Assembly: GCA_023425645.1 (NCBI GenBank)
Contig: JAFACG010000043.1
Coordinates: 1-64,000 of the forward strand
From: Pseudomonadota bacterium
GTDB lineage: Bacteria > Pseudomonadota > Gammaproteobacteria > Burkholderiales > Burkholderiaceae_B
Direction of reading: 5' to 3'
Length of the DNA: 64,000 bases
Below, piece by piece: positions 46,097 to 55,400 of the stretch. Each line of letters opens with the position of its first letter. Position 1 is the first letter of the stretch. The notes under the pieces are model-generated. The model did not search any database, was not told the DNA's origin, and worked only from the letters and a program-made list of their open reading frames with translations. The translations under genes and the position numbers were made by a program.

Positions 46097-46780
46097 TTAC
46101 ATGATTTTGCGTATGTCCAGCAGGGAGTAAGAACCCGCCAGTCCCAGGTCCAGCTTCAAACCAGTGGAGGTGTAGGCCACGCTGCCCACCTTCCCGTAAG
46201 TCAGGGCTTCCGCAGTAACGGCCTCGCCGTCATTGCTCGCCAGCACCTTGGCGGTGTAGGCGCCGTCGGCCAGCGGCAGGCCGTCGTTGTCAAGCCCGTC
46301 CCATTCCATGGAATAGACGCCGGCCTTCAGGGCGCCCTTGTCGTACTCGCGCACCACCTTGCCGCTGCTGTCCAGGATCTGGACCTTGGTCGTGGTGCTC
46401 GAACCGGCCAGGTCTATGCCGAACGGCGTGGCGACCTTCCCGCCTTCAGCATCGCTGCCCAGCAACACTTTGCTGCCGGGAACCAGGACGTCCTTGCCGA
46501 TCAATCCGGCCGCCTGCATGGACTGGGTCACATCCATCTGGCCGGCCACGGCCATCAGGGTATTGTTCAGCTGCGTGATGCCATTGACGGTGGACAGCTG
46601 GGCGATCTGCGAGGTGACCTGGGCGTTGTCCATGGGGTTGAGGGGGTCCTGATTGCGCAGCTGCGTCACCAACAGCGTCAGGAAGCGATCCTGCGTATCG
46701 GCCATCAGGTTCTTGCTCTGGGCGCTGGCCATGCCCAGGGCGGCGGCCGACGCATCAATGTTGTTATTGACTGTGCTCAA
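46097..46780 (-). CDS. flgD: Hook scaffold protein FlgD
   Basis: 227 residues. The conserved N-terminal part (DRFLTLLVTQLRNQDPLNPM, then QVTSQIAQLSTVNGITQLNN) is followed by the FlgD Ig-like/tudor region (DLAGSSTTTKVQILDSSGKV). FlgD caps the growing hook and is discarded after assembly. It lies between flgC and flgE. Confidence 0.95.
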   Translation of the reverse strand: MSTVNNNIDASAAALGMASAQSKNLMADTQDRFLTLLVTQLRNQDPLNPMDNAQVTSQIAQLSTVNGITQLNNTLMAVAGQMDVTQSMQAAGLIGKDVLVPGSKVLLGSDAEGGKVATPFGIDLAGSSTTTKVQILDSSGKVVREYDKGALKAGVYSMEWDGLDNDGLPLADGAYTAKVLASNDGEAVTAEALTYGKVGSVAYTSTGLKLDLGLAGSYSLLDIRKIM

Positions 46781-46800
46781 GATCTGCTCCGTATTCGGGC

Positions 46801-47205
46801 TTACTGACCGATGCTCAAAGTGCGCATCATGAGATTCTTGGAGGTGTTGATCACCTCCACGTTGGCCTGGTAGGACCGCGAGGCCGCAATCATGTTGACG
46901 GTCTCGGCCACCACGTCCACATTGGGCATCATCACGTAGCCCTGTTCGTCCGCATGCGGGTTGCCCGGGTCGTACTGCAGGCGACCGGGCGCCGAGCTTT
47001 CGCGCACGGCTGCGACCTGCACGCCGCCGATCGGGCTCTGGCCCTGGGGCGTCATCTGGAAGACGACCTCGCGGGCCTTGTAAGGCTGGCCGTCGGGTCC
47101 CGCCACGCTGTCGGCATTGGCGATATTGCTGGCCGACACGTTCAGGCGCTGGGACTGGGCCGCCAGCGCGGAGCCGGCGATCTGGAAAATGCTGAGACTG
47201 GACAT
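46801..47205 (-). CDS. flgC: Proximal rod protein FlgC
   Basis: 134 residues with the rod signature [20 protein letters not shown] and the C-terminal [20 protein letters not shown]. Normal length and position between flgB and flgD. Confidence 0.96.
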   Translation of the reverse strand: MSSLSIFQIAGSALAAQSQRLNVSASNIANADSVAGPDGQPYKAREVVFQMTPQGQSPIGGVQVAAVRESSAPGRLQYDPGNPHADEQGYVMMPNVDVVAETVNMIAASRSYQANVEVINTSKNLMMRTLSIGQ

Positions 47206-47217
47206 GGGAACTCGCGC

Positions 47218-47634
47218 TTACTGCTGCAGGGCGGTCATCAGGCCCTTGAGGCGCTGTGACAGGAGACTGATGGTGCTCTGGTAATGCATGGTGTTGTCGG
47301 CGAACTGCACGCGCTCGACGTCCATCTCGACCGTATTGCCGTCGATGGAAGGCTGCGTGGGCAGGCGATACAAGAGCTGGTCCGCCACCGGCGGCGTCAC
47401 GGCCTTGGCCGCGATATGGCGCGCTGAGGTCAGGGACAGGCTGGTGTCGGGCAGGCGCTGATTGCCTCCCCCGCCCAGGGCGGCCTTGAGCGACGCGGAG
47501 AAATCCATATCCCGCGCCTTATAATTAGGCGTGTCGGCATTGGCGATATTGGAAGCCAGCACTTCCTGGCGCTCCTGGCGCACAGCCAGGGCGGTCTGGT
47601 AGAACTTCAGGTCGGCACCGATGCGATCGATCAT
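47218..47634 (-). CDS. flgB: Proximal rod protein FlgB
   Basis: 138 residues with [20 protein letters not shown] and the C-terminal QFADNTMHYQSTISLLSQRL. It is the first gene of the minus-strand flgBCDEFGHIJKL series, divergent from flgA. Confidence 0.96.
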   Translation of the reverse strand: MIDRIGADLKFYQTALAVRQERQEVLASNIANADTPNYKARDMDFSASLKAALGGGGNQRLPDTSLSLTSARHIAAKAVTPPVADQLLYRLPTQPSIDGNTVEMDVERVQFADNTMHYQSTISLLSQRLKGLMTALQQ

Positions 47635-47668
47635 GGAATCAGGCGGAAATCACTATGGGTTCGAAACG

Positions 47669-47693
47669 GGTGAACAGGCGCAAGCCTTTCACC
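47669..47693. promoter_or_regulatory. Hairpin in the flgB-flgA divergent control region
   Basis: GGTGAACAGGC, GCAA, GCCTTTCACC gives a 10-bp stem with one bulged C and, on the plus strand, a GNRA-type tetraloop. It sits between the divergent flgB and flgA starts, 35 bases from flgB. It may be an operator dyad or a leader structure; no FlhDC consensus could be assigned. Confidence 0.4.
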
Positions 47694-47803
47694 GCCATAA
47701 CAGAATGGTAGCCAGAGGCGTCCAGCCACAAACCAGGGAACAAAACGCAATTTGTCCGCCAGTTCTTCTCTTGACGACGAGCCCGACTCCGTAAAATGCC
47801 TTC

Positions 47804-48529
47804 ATGACGCCCGATCGCCTGCTTTCCCTCCTGTGCCTGTCCGCCGCCTACCTGGCTTGCCCGGCGGTAGCACAGCAGCCGCAACAAGAACAGCAGGAGC
47901 AGCCCGCCGTCCAGACGGTCGAGGACATGCAGGCCATGGTGCACGACTACCTTCTGGCGCAGGCGCAGGTCCTGCCCGGCCAGGCGCAGATCACCCTGGA
48001 CGCGGCGCGCCTGCACGCCATGCCGGCCTGCCGCCAGGCCCAGGCCTTCCTGCCCAGCGGCCAGCGCCTGCGCGCACGCATGAGCGTGGGCGTGCGCTGC
48101 CTGGCCCCCCAGCCCTGGAGCAGCTCGGTGAACGCCACCTTGTCGGTCCAAGGCCACTACTACGTCACCAATCGCCGTATCAATCCAGGAGAGACCATCA
48201 GCCTGGACGATCTGGTGGCGCGCGAAGGAGACTTGCTGCAGCTGGCTTCTGGCGTGGCATTCGACCCAAGCCAGATCGTGGGCTTTGTCGCCAGCCAGCG
48301 CATCGCCCTGGGCACACCCATCCGCAGCTCGGCCTTGCGCGATCCGCAATCGGTCATGCGCGGCCAGACCGTGCGCACCATCGCGCGCGGCGCGGGCTTC
48401 GTGGCGACGGGCGAAGGCCAGGCCCTGCAGAGCGGCGCGCCCGGCATGCAGATCCAGATCAAGGCCAGTTCCGGGCAGATCATTTCGGCCACCGTGCTGG
48501 ACGCCTCCACCGTCCAGGTCATGATGTAG
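47804..48529 (+). CDS. flgA: P-ring assembly chaperone FlgA
   Basis: 241 residues. A signal peptide (cut near CPAVA-QQP) is followed by a short Gln-rich linker and the SAF-type domain (YYVTNRRINPGETISLDDLV, then LGTPIRSSALRDPQSVMRGQ). It helps FlgI assemble in the periplasm. It is first of flgAMN on the plus strand. Confidence 0.94.
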   Translation: MTPDRLLSLLCLSAAYLACPAVAQQPQQEQQEQPAVQTVEDMQAMVHDYLLAQAQVLPGQAQITLDAARLHAMPACRQAQAFLPSGQRLRARMSVGVRCLAPQPWSSSVNATLSVQGHYYVTNRRINPGETISLDDLVAREGDLLQLASGVAFDPSQIVGFVASQRIALGTPIRSSALRDPQSVMRGQTVRTIARGAGFVATGEGQALQSGAPGMQIQIKASSGQIISATVLDASTVQVMM

Positions 48530-48550
48530 GACGGGAAGCCGCCGCCATGC

Positions 48551-48577
48551 TAAAGTTCCCGGCTGCCCCGCCGTTAC
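48551..48577 (+). promoter_or_regulatory. Sigma-28 promoter of flgM-flgN
   Basis: TAAA at 48551-48554, 15 bases, then GCCGTTAC at 48570-48577, in the 85-base gap between flgA and flgM. This would give the FliA-dependent boost of its own antagonist that is known in enterobacteria. Confidence 0.75.
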
Positions 48578-48614
48578 AAGATCAACGCAAAGAACAGGCC
48601 CCACGGAGAAACAC

Positions 48615-48899
48615 GTGAAAATCACCACCTCCCCTCTCAAGACGCCCGTGGCTGAACGCAGCGGCACCGTCTCCAGCCAGGCGCGCAATGCCTACGGCGC
48701 CGGTTCGCCGGCCGCCAGCCAGGAAGTGGATTTCAGCGCCGCCGCCCGGCAGCTCAATTCCCTGCAGGACAGCGCCGGCGACGTGGACATGCAGAAAGTC
48801 AGCGCCCTGCGCGATGCCATCGCCTCGGGCCAACTGAAGATCGACACCAGCCGCATCGCGGACTCGCTCATCGCCACCGCGCGCGACCTTCTCAAATAA
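48615..48899 (+). CDS. flgM: Anti-sigma-28 factor FlgM
   Basis: 94 residues starting at GTG 48615 behind CGGAGAA. The C-terminal half carries the conserved sigma-binding helices (VSALRDAIASGQLKIDTSRI, then ADSLIATARDLL). The N-terminal half is polar and disordered. FlgM blocks FliA until it is secreted through the finished hook. Two transcripts are likely: from flgA and from the sigma-28 site at 48551. Confidence 0.92.
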   Translation: MKITTSPLKTPVAERSGTVSSQARNAYGAGSPAASQEVDFSAAARQLNSLQDSAGDVDMQKVSALRDAIASGQLKIDTSRIADSLIATARDLLK

Positions 48900-48917
48900 A
48901 CCCGCTCCGCCACGGCC

Positions 48918-49367
48918 ATGTCTTTGCAAAACTGCCTCGCCGACCACCTGCAGACGCTGCAGACTCTTGAAACCCTGCTGATCAACGAGAACGCGTTGTT
49001 GTTGCGCGCTTTCGAACCCCAGGAACTGGCGCAGATCACCTTGCGCAAATACCAGATCCTGGAGCAGATTGAGCAGCTCGAACAACAGCGCGTCGCCTTG
49101 CTTCAGGACCGGCAGCTGGATACGCAAGCCCAAGGCTTGCGGTTGGCTGCGGAGCAGGACCAGCTCCAGGACGAGCTCGAACAGATGTTCGAGCTCAGCG
49201 ATCGCGTGCGTTCCCTGAGCGAAAACAACGGGATACTGGTGGACGCCTTCCTGGCGGACAACCAGCAAGCGCTCGACGCCCTGGCCGCCTTCAGCGGACG
49301 CACCAATTTCTACGACGCTTCCGGCAAGTCGCAGTCCAGCAGCTCGACGCTCAGCCTCAAGGCCTGA
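48918..49367 (+). CDS. flgN: Export chaperone FlgN
   Basis: 149 residues, helical, with a coiled central region (RKYQILEQIEQLEQQRVALL) and the C-terminal FSGRTNFYDASGKSQ, the amphipathic end that holds FlgK and FlgL in other bacteria. It lies directly after flgM as is normal, and a strong terminator follows. Confidence 0.88.
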   Translation: MSLQNCLADHLQTLQTLETLLINENALLLRAFEPQELAQITLRKYQILEQIEQLEQQRVALLQDRQLDTQAQGLRLAAEQDQLQDELEQMFELSDRVRSLSENNGILVDAFLADNQQALDALAAFSGRTNFYDASGKSQSSSSTLSLKA

Positions 49368-49389
49368 ACGCAAGCGCTGCACTCAAGTC

Positions 49390-49413
49390 AAAGGCCCCTC
49401 GCGAGGGGCCTTT
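49390..49413. terminator. Bidirectional terminator between flgN and flhF
   Basis: AAAGGCCCCTCG followed directly by CGAGGGGCCTTT is a perfect 24-base palindrome, with TTG TTC downstream on the plus strand. It lies 22 bases after the flgN stop and 42 bases from the end of the convergent flhF. Confidence 0.88.
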
Positions 49414-49455
49414 GTTCTATATGCGTGGCGACTATAGTCGCCGCCATTGGCCCGC

Positions 49456-51810
49456 TCAGCTCATGGCCTCCTTGAGCACCAGCATCTTGACCAGGGCGTC
49501 CACCGATTGCGCCGCCTTCAGTGCGCCCTTGCCCAGCAAGCGGCCGGCCAGCTGGCGCACGTTCATGTTTTCCGGAGCCTGCAGCAGATCCCAGGCCGCT
49601 AGGCTCATCTGCCCCGCCGCCAGCAGGCGAAGCTCCTCGTCGGCGGCGGAGGCGGCCGGCGGCAAGACTTGCAGCACGGGCGCCAGCAGGCGCGCCATGT
49701 CCTGTGCTTCGGCGCGCAACATCATGTAGCAGGCCAGGCTGGCCGGCGCGATGGGCTCGACGCCATCACGCATGTGCACCAGCGCGAACCGGGTCTTGAG
49801 CACCTTGCCGTCGTGGCGGCGCACCGTGCGCAGCAAGACCAGGTCGAACGGCACCGGGGCCGCGTTCCTCTGCCTAAGGTGCACCCGCGTGTGCGCATGC
49901 CAGAGGGCGATTTCGCCCAGGCGCCAGCGTCCCAGGGACTCCATGTGCAAGCGGGCGGGCAAGTCCGGTACGGCGTGGAAAGACAATTGCTTGCACAAGG
50001 CATTGGGCGTGGTCTGCCCATCCTTGTGCCACAAGGAGGTGGCGCCCGGAATCAGCGCCAGCCAGTCGGCGGGCATGGCCGCCCACTGCCGCCACATCGT
50101 GGGCGAGCCGCCTTCGAAAATATGCAACAGGCTGACGGGATCCGCCTGGCTGTTGAGCACTTCCATGGCCTGACTCAAAGCCTGGGCGGGACTGGGACGC
50201 TGCAGCGTGCGCACGCCCCGCGCGTCGGACCAGTCCGCCGGGGACTGGCGCTGATAATACGGCACGCTCAGGGCCTGGCCCTGAGGACTGAAGAGATAGC
50301 TCAGGGACAACTGCTCCTGGCCGCCTGCCAGGGCATGATCCGTATGGATGACCAGCAGGCGCTTGACGTCCACGTCCGTCATCTCCTGCCGCGCGGCGCG
50401 CATCAAGGCCGCGCCTCGCTGTGCGGCATCGCTCAGCTCCGGCTGAGTGTCCTGCGCGTGCAGATCCCTCCAGAAATCATAGGCCTCCGCACAGGCCAGG
50501 CGCTCGTCCAGGACGGCGGCCGCGCGCCGCGCCTGCTCCACCGACACGGGAGCCCCGGCCGAGGCCGCGGCCAGCAGCCTTGGCAGCACCCGCGCGCGGC
50601 GTTCCTGCTCCAGCTCCTGTTCCTGGGCAATCTGTCCGTCCGACTGCAGCAAGGCCGCCAGATCGCCTTGGGTGGGCGAATACAGCGGCCGTTGGCTTTC
50701 GCGCACCTGCAAAGCCGAGTCCACCAGTTCGGCGGCGGACATGAAGCGCAGGTCCTCGGGCACCTTCTGGCCGGTGGACACATAATGAATGGGCAGCTTG
50801 AAGCGGATGGCCGTGTCCAGCGGGGCTCCCAGCTTGATCGCTTCGTCGACCTTGGACACGATGCAGCCGCTCAGCGGCGTGCCGCCGTCCTGGGTATAGC
50901 TGCGCGCCACTTCGTCCAAGGTGTCGCCCTGGCTGGCCGCGTTGAGCACCAGTAGGCGCTGCACGCGCCGGCCGGCCCCCGCCAGCAGCGCCGCCTGCTC
51001 GCGTACGTAACGGTCGCGCTGGCTGATGCCCACATTGTCGATCAGGATCAGCTGGTCGGGGCGCACGCCCAGCACCAGGCTGCGCAACTGCTGCACGTCC
51101 TGGACGATATGCACCGGCACCCGCATCAGGTCGCCGTAGATCTTGAGCTGCTCGTGCGCGCCGATCCGGTAAGTGTCCGTGGTCAGCAGGACCACGCGCT
51201 CCGGGCCGAAACGGCGCACGGCCCGCGCCGCCAGCTTGGCCAGCGTCGTGGTCTTGCCCACGCCCGTGGGGCCGACCAGCGCCAGCGCCAGCCCGGGCTG
51301 CCACAGGGACTCCTCGGAGCGCAGCACCGGCAGATGCGTCTCCAGTTCGGTGCGCGCCCATTGCAGAGCGGCGCGAGCGCTGAGATTGTCCGGCAGGCGC
51401 TTGAGCATGGCGCGCAGCAGGGCCGTGCTGAACCCCTGCGCCAGCAAGGACTGGAATAGATTGACGGCCACCGGCGAGCGCCGCATCTGGTGGCTCCAGA
51501 CCAGATCATCCATGCGCCCTTCCAGAGCTCCCCGCAAGGCGCCGATGGCGCCCATGACATTGTCGGCGCCCGGCGGCGGCGCCATCTCCTGGCGCATGCC
51601 GGCCGCCTGGTTGGGAGCCGGCGCAGGGGCTGCCGGCGCAGGCACGTCGCGGATGGCGGATTCCGGCACCGACGTGGCGTCGGTGGCCAGGATCTCGACG
51701 CCGCCGTTGACGCGGCGGTTGGAAACGATCAAGGCATCCGGCCCGAGCGCGATGCGCACCTGGCGCATGGCTTCCCGGCTGGTACTGCCAAAAAAACGGC
51801 TTATATTCAT
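49456..51810 (-). CDS. flhF: SRP-family GTPase FlhF, long form
   Basis: 784 residues. The N-terminal basic motif (MNISRFFGSTSREAMRQVR) and an Ala/Pro linker precede the NG GTPase domain. G1 is GPTGVGKTT at 180-188 and DTYR is at 212-215. G3 reads DNVG at 258-261 where DTAG or DTxG is usual, and G4 reads SKVDE at 319-323 where TKxDE is usual. From about 370 a further 415 residues have no counterpart in Vibrio or Bacillus FlhF. The gene overlaps flhA by 4 bases. FlhF places polar flagella in other bacteria. No flhG follows, so its job here is uncertain. Confidence 0.93.
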   Translation of the reverse strand: MNISRFFGSTSREAMRQVRIALGPDALIVSNRRVNGGVEILATDATSVPESAIRDVPAPAAPAPAPNQAAGMRQEMAPPPGADNVMGAIGALRGALEGRMDDLVWSHQMRRSPVAVNLFQSLLAQGFSTALLRAMLKRLPDNLSARAALQWARTELETHLPVLRSEESLWQPGLALALVGPTGVGKTTTLAKLAARAVRRFGPERVVLLTTDTYRIGAHEQLKIYGDLMRVPVHIVQDVQQLRSLVLGVRPDQLILIDNVGISQRDRYVREQAALLAGAGRRVQRLLVLNAASQGDTLDEVARSYTQDGGTPLSGCIVSKVDEAIKLGAPLDTAIRFKLPIHYVSTGQKVPEDLRFMSAAELVDSALQVRESQRPLYSPTQGDLAALLQSDGQIAQEQELEQERRARVLPRLLAAASAGAPVSVEQARRAAAVLDERLACAEAYDFWRDLHAQDTQPELSDAAQRGAALMRAARQEMTDVDVKRLLVIHTDHALAGGQEQLSLSYLFSPQGQALSVPYYQRQSPADWSDARGVRTLQRPSPAQALSQAMEVLNSQADPVSLLHIFEGGSPTMWRQWAAMPADWLALIPGATSLWHKDGQTTPNALCKQLSFHAVPDLPARLHMESLGRWRLGEIALWHAHTRVHLRQRNAAPVPFDLVLLRTVRRHDGKVLKTRFALVHMRDGVEPIAPASLACYMMLRAEAQDMARLLAPVLQVLPPAASAADEELRLLAAGQMSLAAWDLLQAPENMNVRQLAGRLLGKGALKAAQSVDALVKMLVLKEAMS

Positions 51811-53915
51811 GCGGACTGACCAATGATTGTTGTCACCCGAAGCATGCGCTCTTCAGGAATTTCGGCATTCGACAAGACTCCCAGCTGCGGGATGTGATGG
51901 CGCAGGAAACGCGCCAGGGATGCGCGCAAGACGGGCGGCACGACCAGCACCGGAGGATCGCCGTGCTCTTCCTGGAACTGCGAAGCGCGCATGGCCTCGG
52001 TCAGGACGGATTCGGCCAGGCCCGGCTCCAGGGCGCCGCTGCTGGTCAGCGCCTGCGTCAGCACGCGCTCCAGGCGCGCATCCAGCCCGATGACGCGCAA
52101 CTCGCCCTCGCCCGGGAACCACTGCTGGATGATGGCCCGGCCCAAGGCCACGCGCAGCACGGCCAGCAGCTCGCCGGCCTCGTTGCCGGTGGCGGCGCCA
52201 TTCTGGCCCAGCAGCCGCGGCGCATGCTCGGCCAGGGTCTCCACGATGGTGCGCATGTCGCGGATGGGTACGTCCTCGGCCAGCAGGCCGCGCAGGACCT
52301 TGAGCAGCAGGCTGAGCGAAATGGTCTGCGGAACGAAGTCCTCGACCAGCTTGGGCGCCTCTCGGCCTACGTGATCCAGCAGTTGCTGAACTTCCTGGCG
52401 GCCCAGCAGGTCGGCGCCATGGCGATGCAGCAGGTGATTGATGTGCGTGGCGATCACCGTGCTGGCGTCCACCACGGTGTAGCCGGCGATCTGCGCCTGC
52501 TCGCGCAGCGACACGTCCACCCAGACGGCGGGCAGGCCGAAGGCGGGATCGGTGGTCGGCGTGCCGGGCAGCTTCATGGTGACCCCGCCCGGATCGATGG
52601 CCAGCCACTGGCCCGGGGTGGCCGTGCCGCGGCCAATCTCCACGCCCGACAGCAGGATGCGGTAATCGTTGGGCTTGAGTTCCAGGTTGTCGCGTATATG
52701 GACAACGGGCGGCAGGAAGCCCACGTCCTGGGCGAATTTCTTGCGCAGGCTGCGGATGCGATGCAGCAACTCCCCGTTCTGGGCATGGTCCACCAGGGAA
52801 ACGAGCCGGTAGCCCACCTCCAGCCCCAAGGGATCCACCATGGACACATCGCCCCAGCTGGCTTCGGCCGCCGCCTCGGCAGCCGCCTGGACCTGCTCAG
52901 GGGGTTCCCCGGCCTGCTGGACTTGCTCGACCTGATGCTTTTGCATCATCCAGGCGCCGCCGGCCAGGATGGCCGCCAGCAGCAGAAACACCAGATTGGG
53001 CATGCCCGGAATCAAACCCATCAATCCCAGGATGCCGGCGGTGATGTACAGCACCACGGGGTTGCGGAACAACTGGCTGACCATCTGCTGGCCCACGTCT
53101 TCGTCCGTGGCCACGCGCGAGACCACCACGCCGGCCGCCGTGGAGATGATCAGGGCGGGAATCTGGGCTACCAGGCCGTCGCCGATGGTCAGCAGCGTGT
53201 AGACGCGGCCGGCCTCGGAGAACGACAGGTCATGCTGCAGCACGCCGATGATCAGGCCGCCGATCACGTTGATGACCATGATGAGCAGGCCCGCGACCGC
53301 ATCGCCGCGCACGAACTTGCTGGCGCCGTCCATGGAGCCGTAAAACTCGGCTTCCTGGGACACTTCGCTGCGCCGGCGACGCGCCTCGTCCTCGCCGATC
53401 AGGCCGGCGTTCAGATCGGCATCGATGGCCATCTGCTTGCCCGGCAAGGCGTCAAGGGTGAAGCGCGCGCCCACTTCCGCGATACGCCCCGCGCCCTTGG
53501 TGATCACCACGAAGTTGATGATCACCAGGATCACGAAGACGATCAGGCCGACGGCGAAGTTGCCTCCGACCAGGAAATGCCCGAATGCCTCGATCACCTG
53601 TCCCGCGGCGTCCGGCCCCTTGTGGCCGTGCATCAGCACCACCCGCGTCGAGGCCACGTTCAGCGCCAGCCGCAGCAGGGTCGCGAACAGCAGCACGGCC
53701 GGAAAGGCGGCGAAGTCCAGCGGCTTCTTGGTGAACATGGCCACCAGCAGGATCATGACGGCCAGCGCGATATTGAACGTGAACAGCAGATCCAGGATGA
53801 ACGGCGGCAAGGGAAGAATCATCATGGCCATGACCATGAGTATGAGCACCGGGCCGGCCATCATGCGGGCGTGCTGCCCGCCGTTCTGTTTGAATAGAGC
53901 GAAAATAGAGTTCAT
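51807..53915 (-). CDS. flhA: Export gate protein FlhA
   Basis: 702 residues. Eight membrane segments fill the first 330 residues, with the FHIPEP loop (about 140-200: GRIAEVGARFTLDALPGKQM, then DADLNAGLIGEDEARRR). The cytoplasmic nonamer-forming domain follows (RIRSLRKKFAQDVGFLPPVV). It is the proton-driven export motor and docks FliS and FlgN cargo. flhB lies four bases upstream, flhF overlaps downstream. Confidence 0.97.
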   Translation of the reverse strand: MNSIFALFKQNGGQHARMMAGPVLILMVMAMMILPLPPFILDLLFTFNIALAVMILLVAMFTKKPLDFAAFPAVLLFATLLRLALNVASTRVVLMHGHKGPDAAGQVIEAFGHFLVGGNFAVGLIVFVILVIINFVVITKGAGRIAEVGARFTLDALPGKQMAIDADLNAGLIGEDEARRRRSEVSQEAEFYGSMDGASKFVRGDAVAGLLIMVINVIGGLIIGVLQHDLSFSEAGRVYTLLTIGDGLVAQIPALIISTAAGVVVSRVATDEDVGQQMVSQLFRNPVVLYITAGILGLMGLIPGMPNLVFLLLAAILAGGAWMMQKHQVEQVQQAGEPPEQVQAAAEAAAEASWGDVSMVDPLGLEVGYRLVSLVDHAQNGELLHRIRSLRKKFAQDVGFLPPVVHIRDNLELKPNDYRILLSGVEIGRGTATPGQWLAIDPGGVTMKLPGTPTTDPAFGLPAVWVDVSLREQAQIAGYTVVDASTVIATHINHLLHRHGADLLGRQEVQQLLDHVGREAPKLVEDFVPQTISLSLLLKVLRGLLAEDVPIRDMRTIVETLAEHAPRLLGQNGAATGNEAGELLAVLRVALGRAIIQQWFPGEGELRVIGLDARLERVLTQALTSSGALEPGLAESVLTEAMRASQFQEEHGDPPVLVVPPVLRASLARFLRHHIPQLGVLSNAEIPEERMLRVTTIIGQSA

Positions 53916-53919
53916 TGCG

Positions 53920-55071
53920 TCAGTGTGTGCGCGAACGCAGGCGGCCGGCGTCCATGCCGGCCGGCACGTTCAGCCGGGTGGGCGTCATGGGCCGTTCGCC
54001 CTGCCCTTTGTTCCAGTTGCGGAGCTGGTAGACCCAGGCCAGGACCTCCGCCACCGCGGCGTACAGGTCCACGGGAATCTCCCGCTCCAGTTCGACATTG
54101 AAATACAGGGCGCGCGCCAGGGCCGGGGCCTCGAGCATGGCCACCTGGTGCTGCGCGGCCGCCGCCCGTATGCGCGCCGCGACCAGGCCCGTGCCCTTGG
54201 CCACCACGCGCGGCGCCGAGCCATTGCCCTCCTGGTAGCGCAGGGCCACCGCGTAATGCGTGGGGTTGGTCACCACGACATCGGCCGCCGGCACCTGCGC
54301 CATCATGCGCGAGCGCGCCATGGCGCGCTGCTGCTGGCGAATGCGGCCCTTCACATGCGGATCGCCTTCGCTTTCCTTGTGTTCTTCCTTGACGTCCTGG
54401 CGCGACATGCGCATCTTCTTGTAGAAACTCCAGAGCTGCCAGGGCGCATCGATCAGCACGATGACCAGCAGGCTGGCCGCAATCAACGCACAGCATTTGA
54501 TGATGATGCCCATGCCCGAGGCGATGGCCTCGGTCGGACTGGCGTACATCAGCGCCGTCATCTGGTCGCAGTGGGACCAGATGACATACACCGCCACGGA
54601 GCCGACCAGGCCGGCCTTGGCCAGCGTCTTGATCAGCTCCACGACCGTCTGGGCGGAGAACATGCGCTGCACGCCCTTGAGCGGATTCATGCGCTCGAAC
54701 TTGGGCGCCAGCGCCTTGCTGCTGAACGTCATGCCGCCCAACGCCATCGAAGCGAGAATGGCCACGACCACCAGCAGGAGAAACAGCGGCGCCAGACCCA
54801 GCAGCGCCTCGAACGCCAGGCTGGCCGCCTGCGTGACCATGACCTTGGAATCATGGCCCAGACGCGGATCGAACCATACGCTGCGCCGCATGACACCGCT
54901 CAGGGTCTCGTAGAAATGGCCCGCTCCCACCCAGATGCCGCCTATGCCCGCGCACAGCATCAGGAAGGTCGTCAGCTCCCGGGAACGCGCGATCTGCCCC
55001 TCTTCCCGCGCCTTTTCCAGGCGCCGGGGCGAGGCCGGTTCAGTTTTTTCGAGATCGCTATCTTCTGCCAT
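53920..55071 (-). CDS. flhB: Export switch protein FlhB
   Basis: 383 residues. Four membrane segments lie between about 30 and 215. The autocleavage motif NPTH is at 269-272 within VVVTNPTHYAVALRY. The C-terminal tail extends past the core by about 30 residues. Cleavage at N-PTH with FliK input switches export from hook to filament substrates. It is first of flhB-flhA-flhF. Confidence 0.97.
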   Translation of the reverse strand: MAEDSDLEKTEPASPRRLEKAREEGQIARSRELTTFLMLCAGIGGIWVGAGHFYETLSGVMRRSVWFDPRLGHDSKVMVTQAASLAFEALLGLAPLFLLLVVVAILASMALGGMTFSSKALAPKFERMNPLKGVQRMFSAQTVVELIKTLAKAGLVGSVAVYVIWSHCDQMTALMYASPTEAIASGMGIIIKCCALIAASLLVIVLIDAPWQLWSFYKKMRMSRQDVKEEHKESEGDPHVKGRIRQQQRAMARSRMMAQVPAADVVVTNPTHYAVALRYQEGNGSAPRVVAKGTGLVAARIRAAAAQHQVAMLEAPALARALYFNVELEREIPVDLYAAVAEVLAWVYQLRNWNKGQGERPMTPTRLNVPAGMDAGRLRSRTH

Positions 55072-55233
55072 TGACTGCCGAGACGCATGGGATTGAATAG
55101 GTGGACGAAGAGCCGGCGCCCAGCGCTGGATCTACGCTCGCACTGCCGCCGACCGTCATTCTAAAAGAGCCGCCCCGTCCTGATAGCCGGGAGCTAAGGC
55201 GATAAACACGGGCTGTTCCCGCGCAAGAAAAAA

Positions 55234-55400
55234 TGCCCCCACGCTGCGCCTTCGGCTTGCTGTCCACCTCGCGGCTGGCAGGCCGCTCGGATTCGCCAGG
55301 CGCAGGACAGTCCGCAGGGACTGTCCTGTGTCCGGGCTCATCCCCCGAGGGGGCGCTTTCTGCCTTGGGCGGCCCGGCGTTCCGGCGGCCCGGCGGCAAA
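55234..55400. repeat. Interspersed GC-rich repeat of the type seen in Burkholderiales
   Basis: TGCCCCCACGCTGCGCCTTC at the left and CCCCCGAGGGGGCGCTTTC at the right (about 55341-55360), then GGGCGGCCCGGCG, resemble a family of intergenic repeats that I recall from many Bordetella, Achromobacter and Acidovorax genomes. Here the two halves are separated by about 75 bases holding the hairpin at 55303-55328. Copy number in this genome cannot be judged from the window. Confidence 0.5.
55303..55328. repeat. Perfect 11-bp hairpin inside the intergenic repeat
   Basis: CAGGACAGTCC, loop GCAG, GGACTGTCCTG. It lies in the centre of the repeat block, upstream of flhB. No T tract follows on either strand, so a simple terminator is unlikely. 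Confidence 0.6.
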
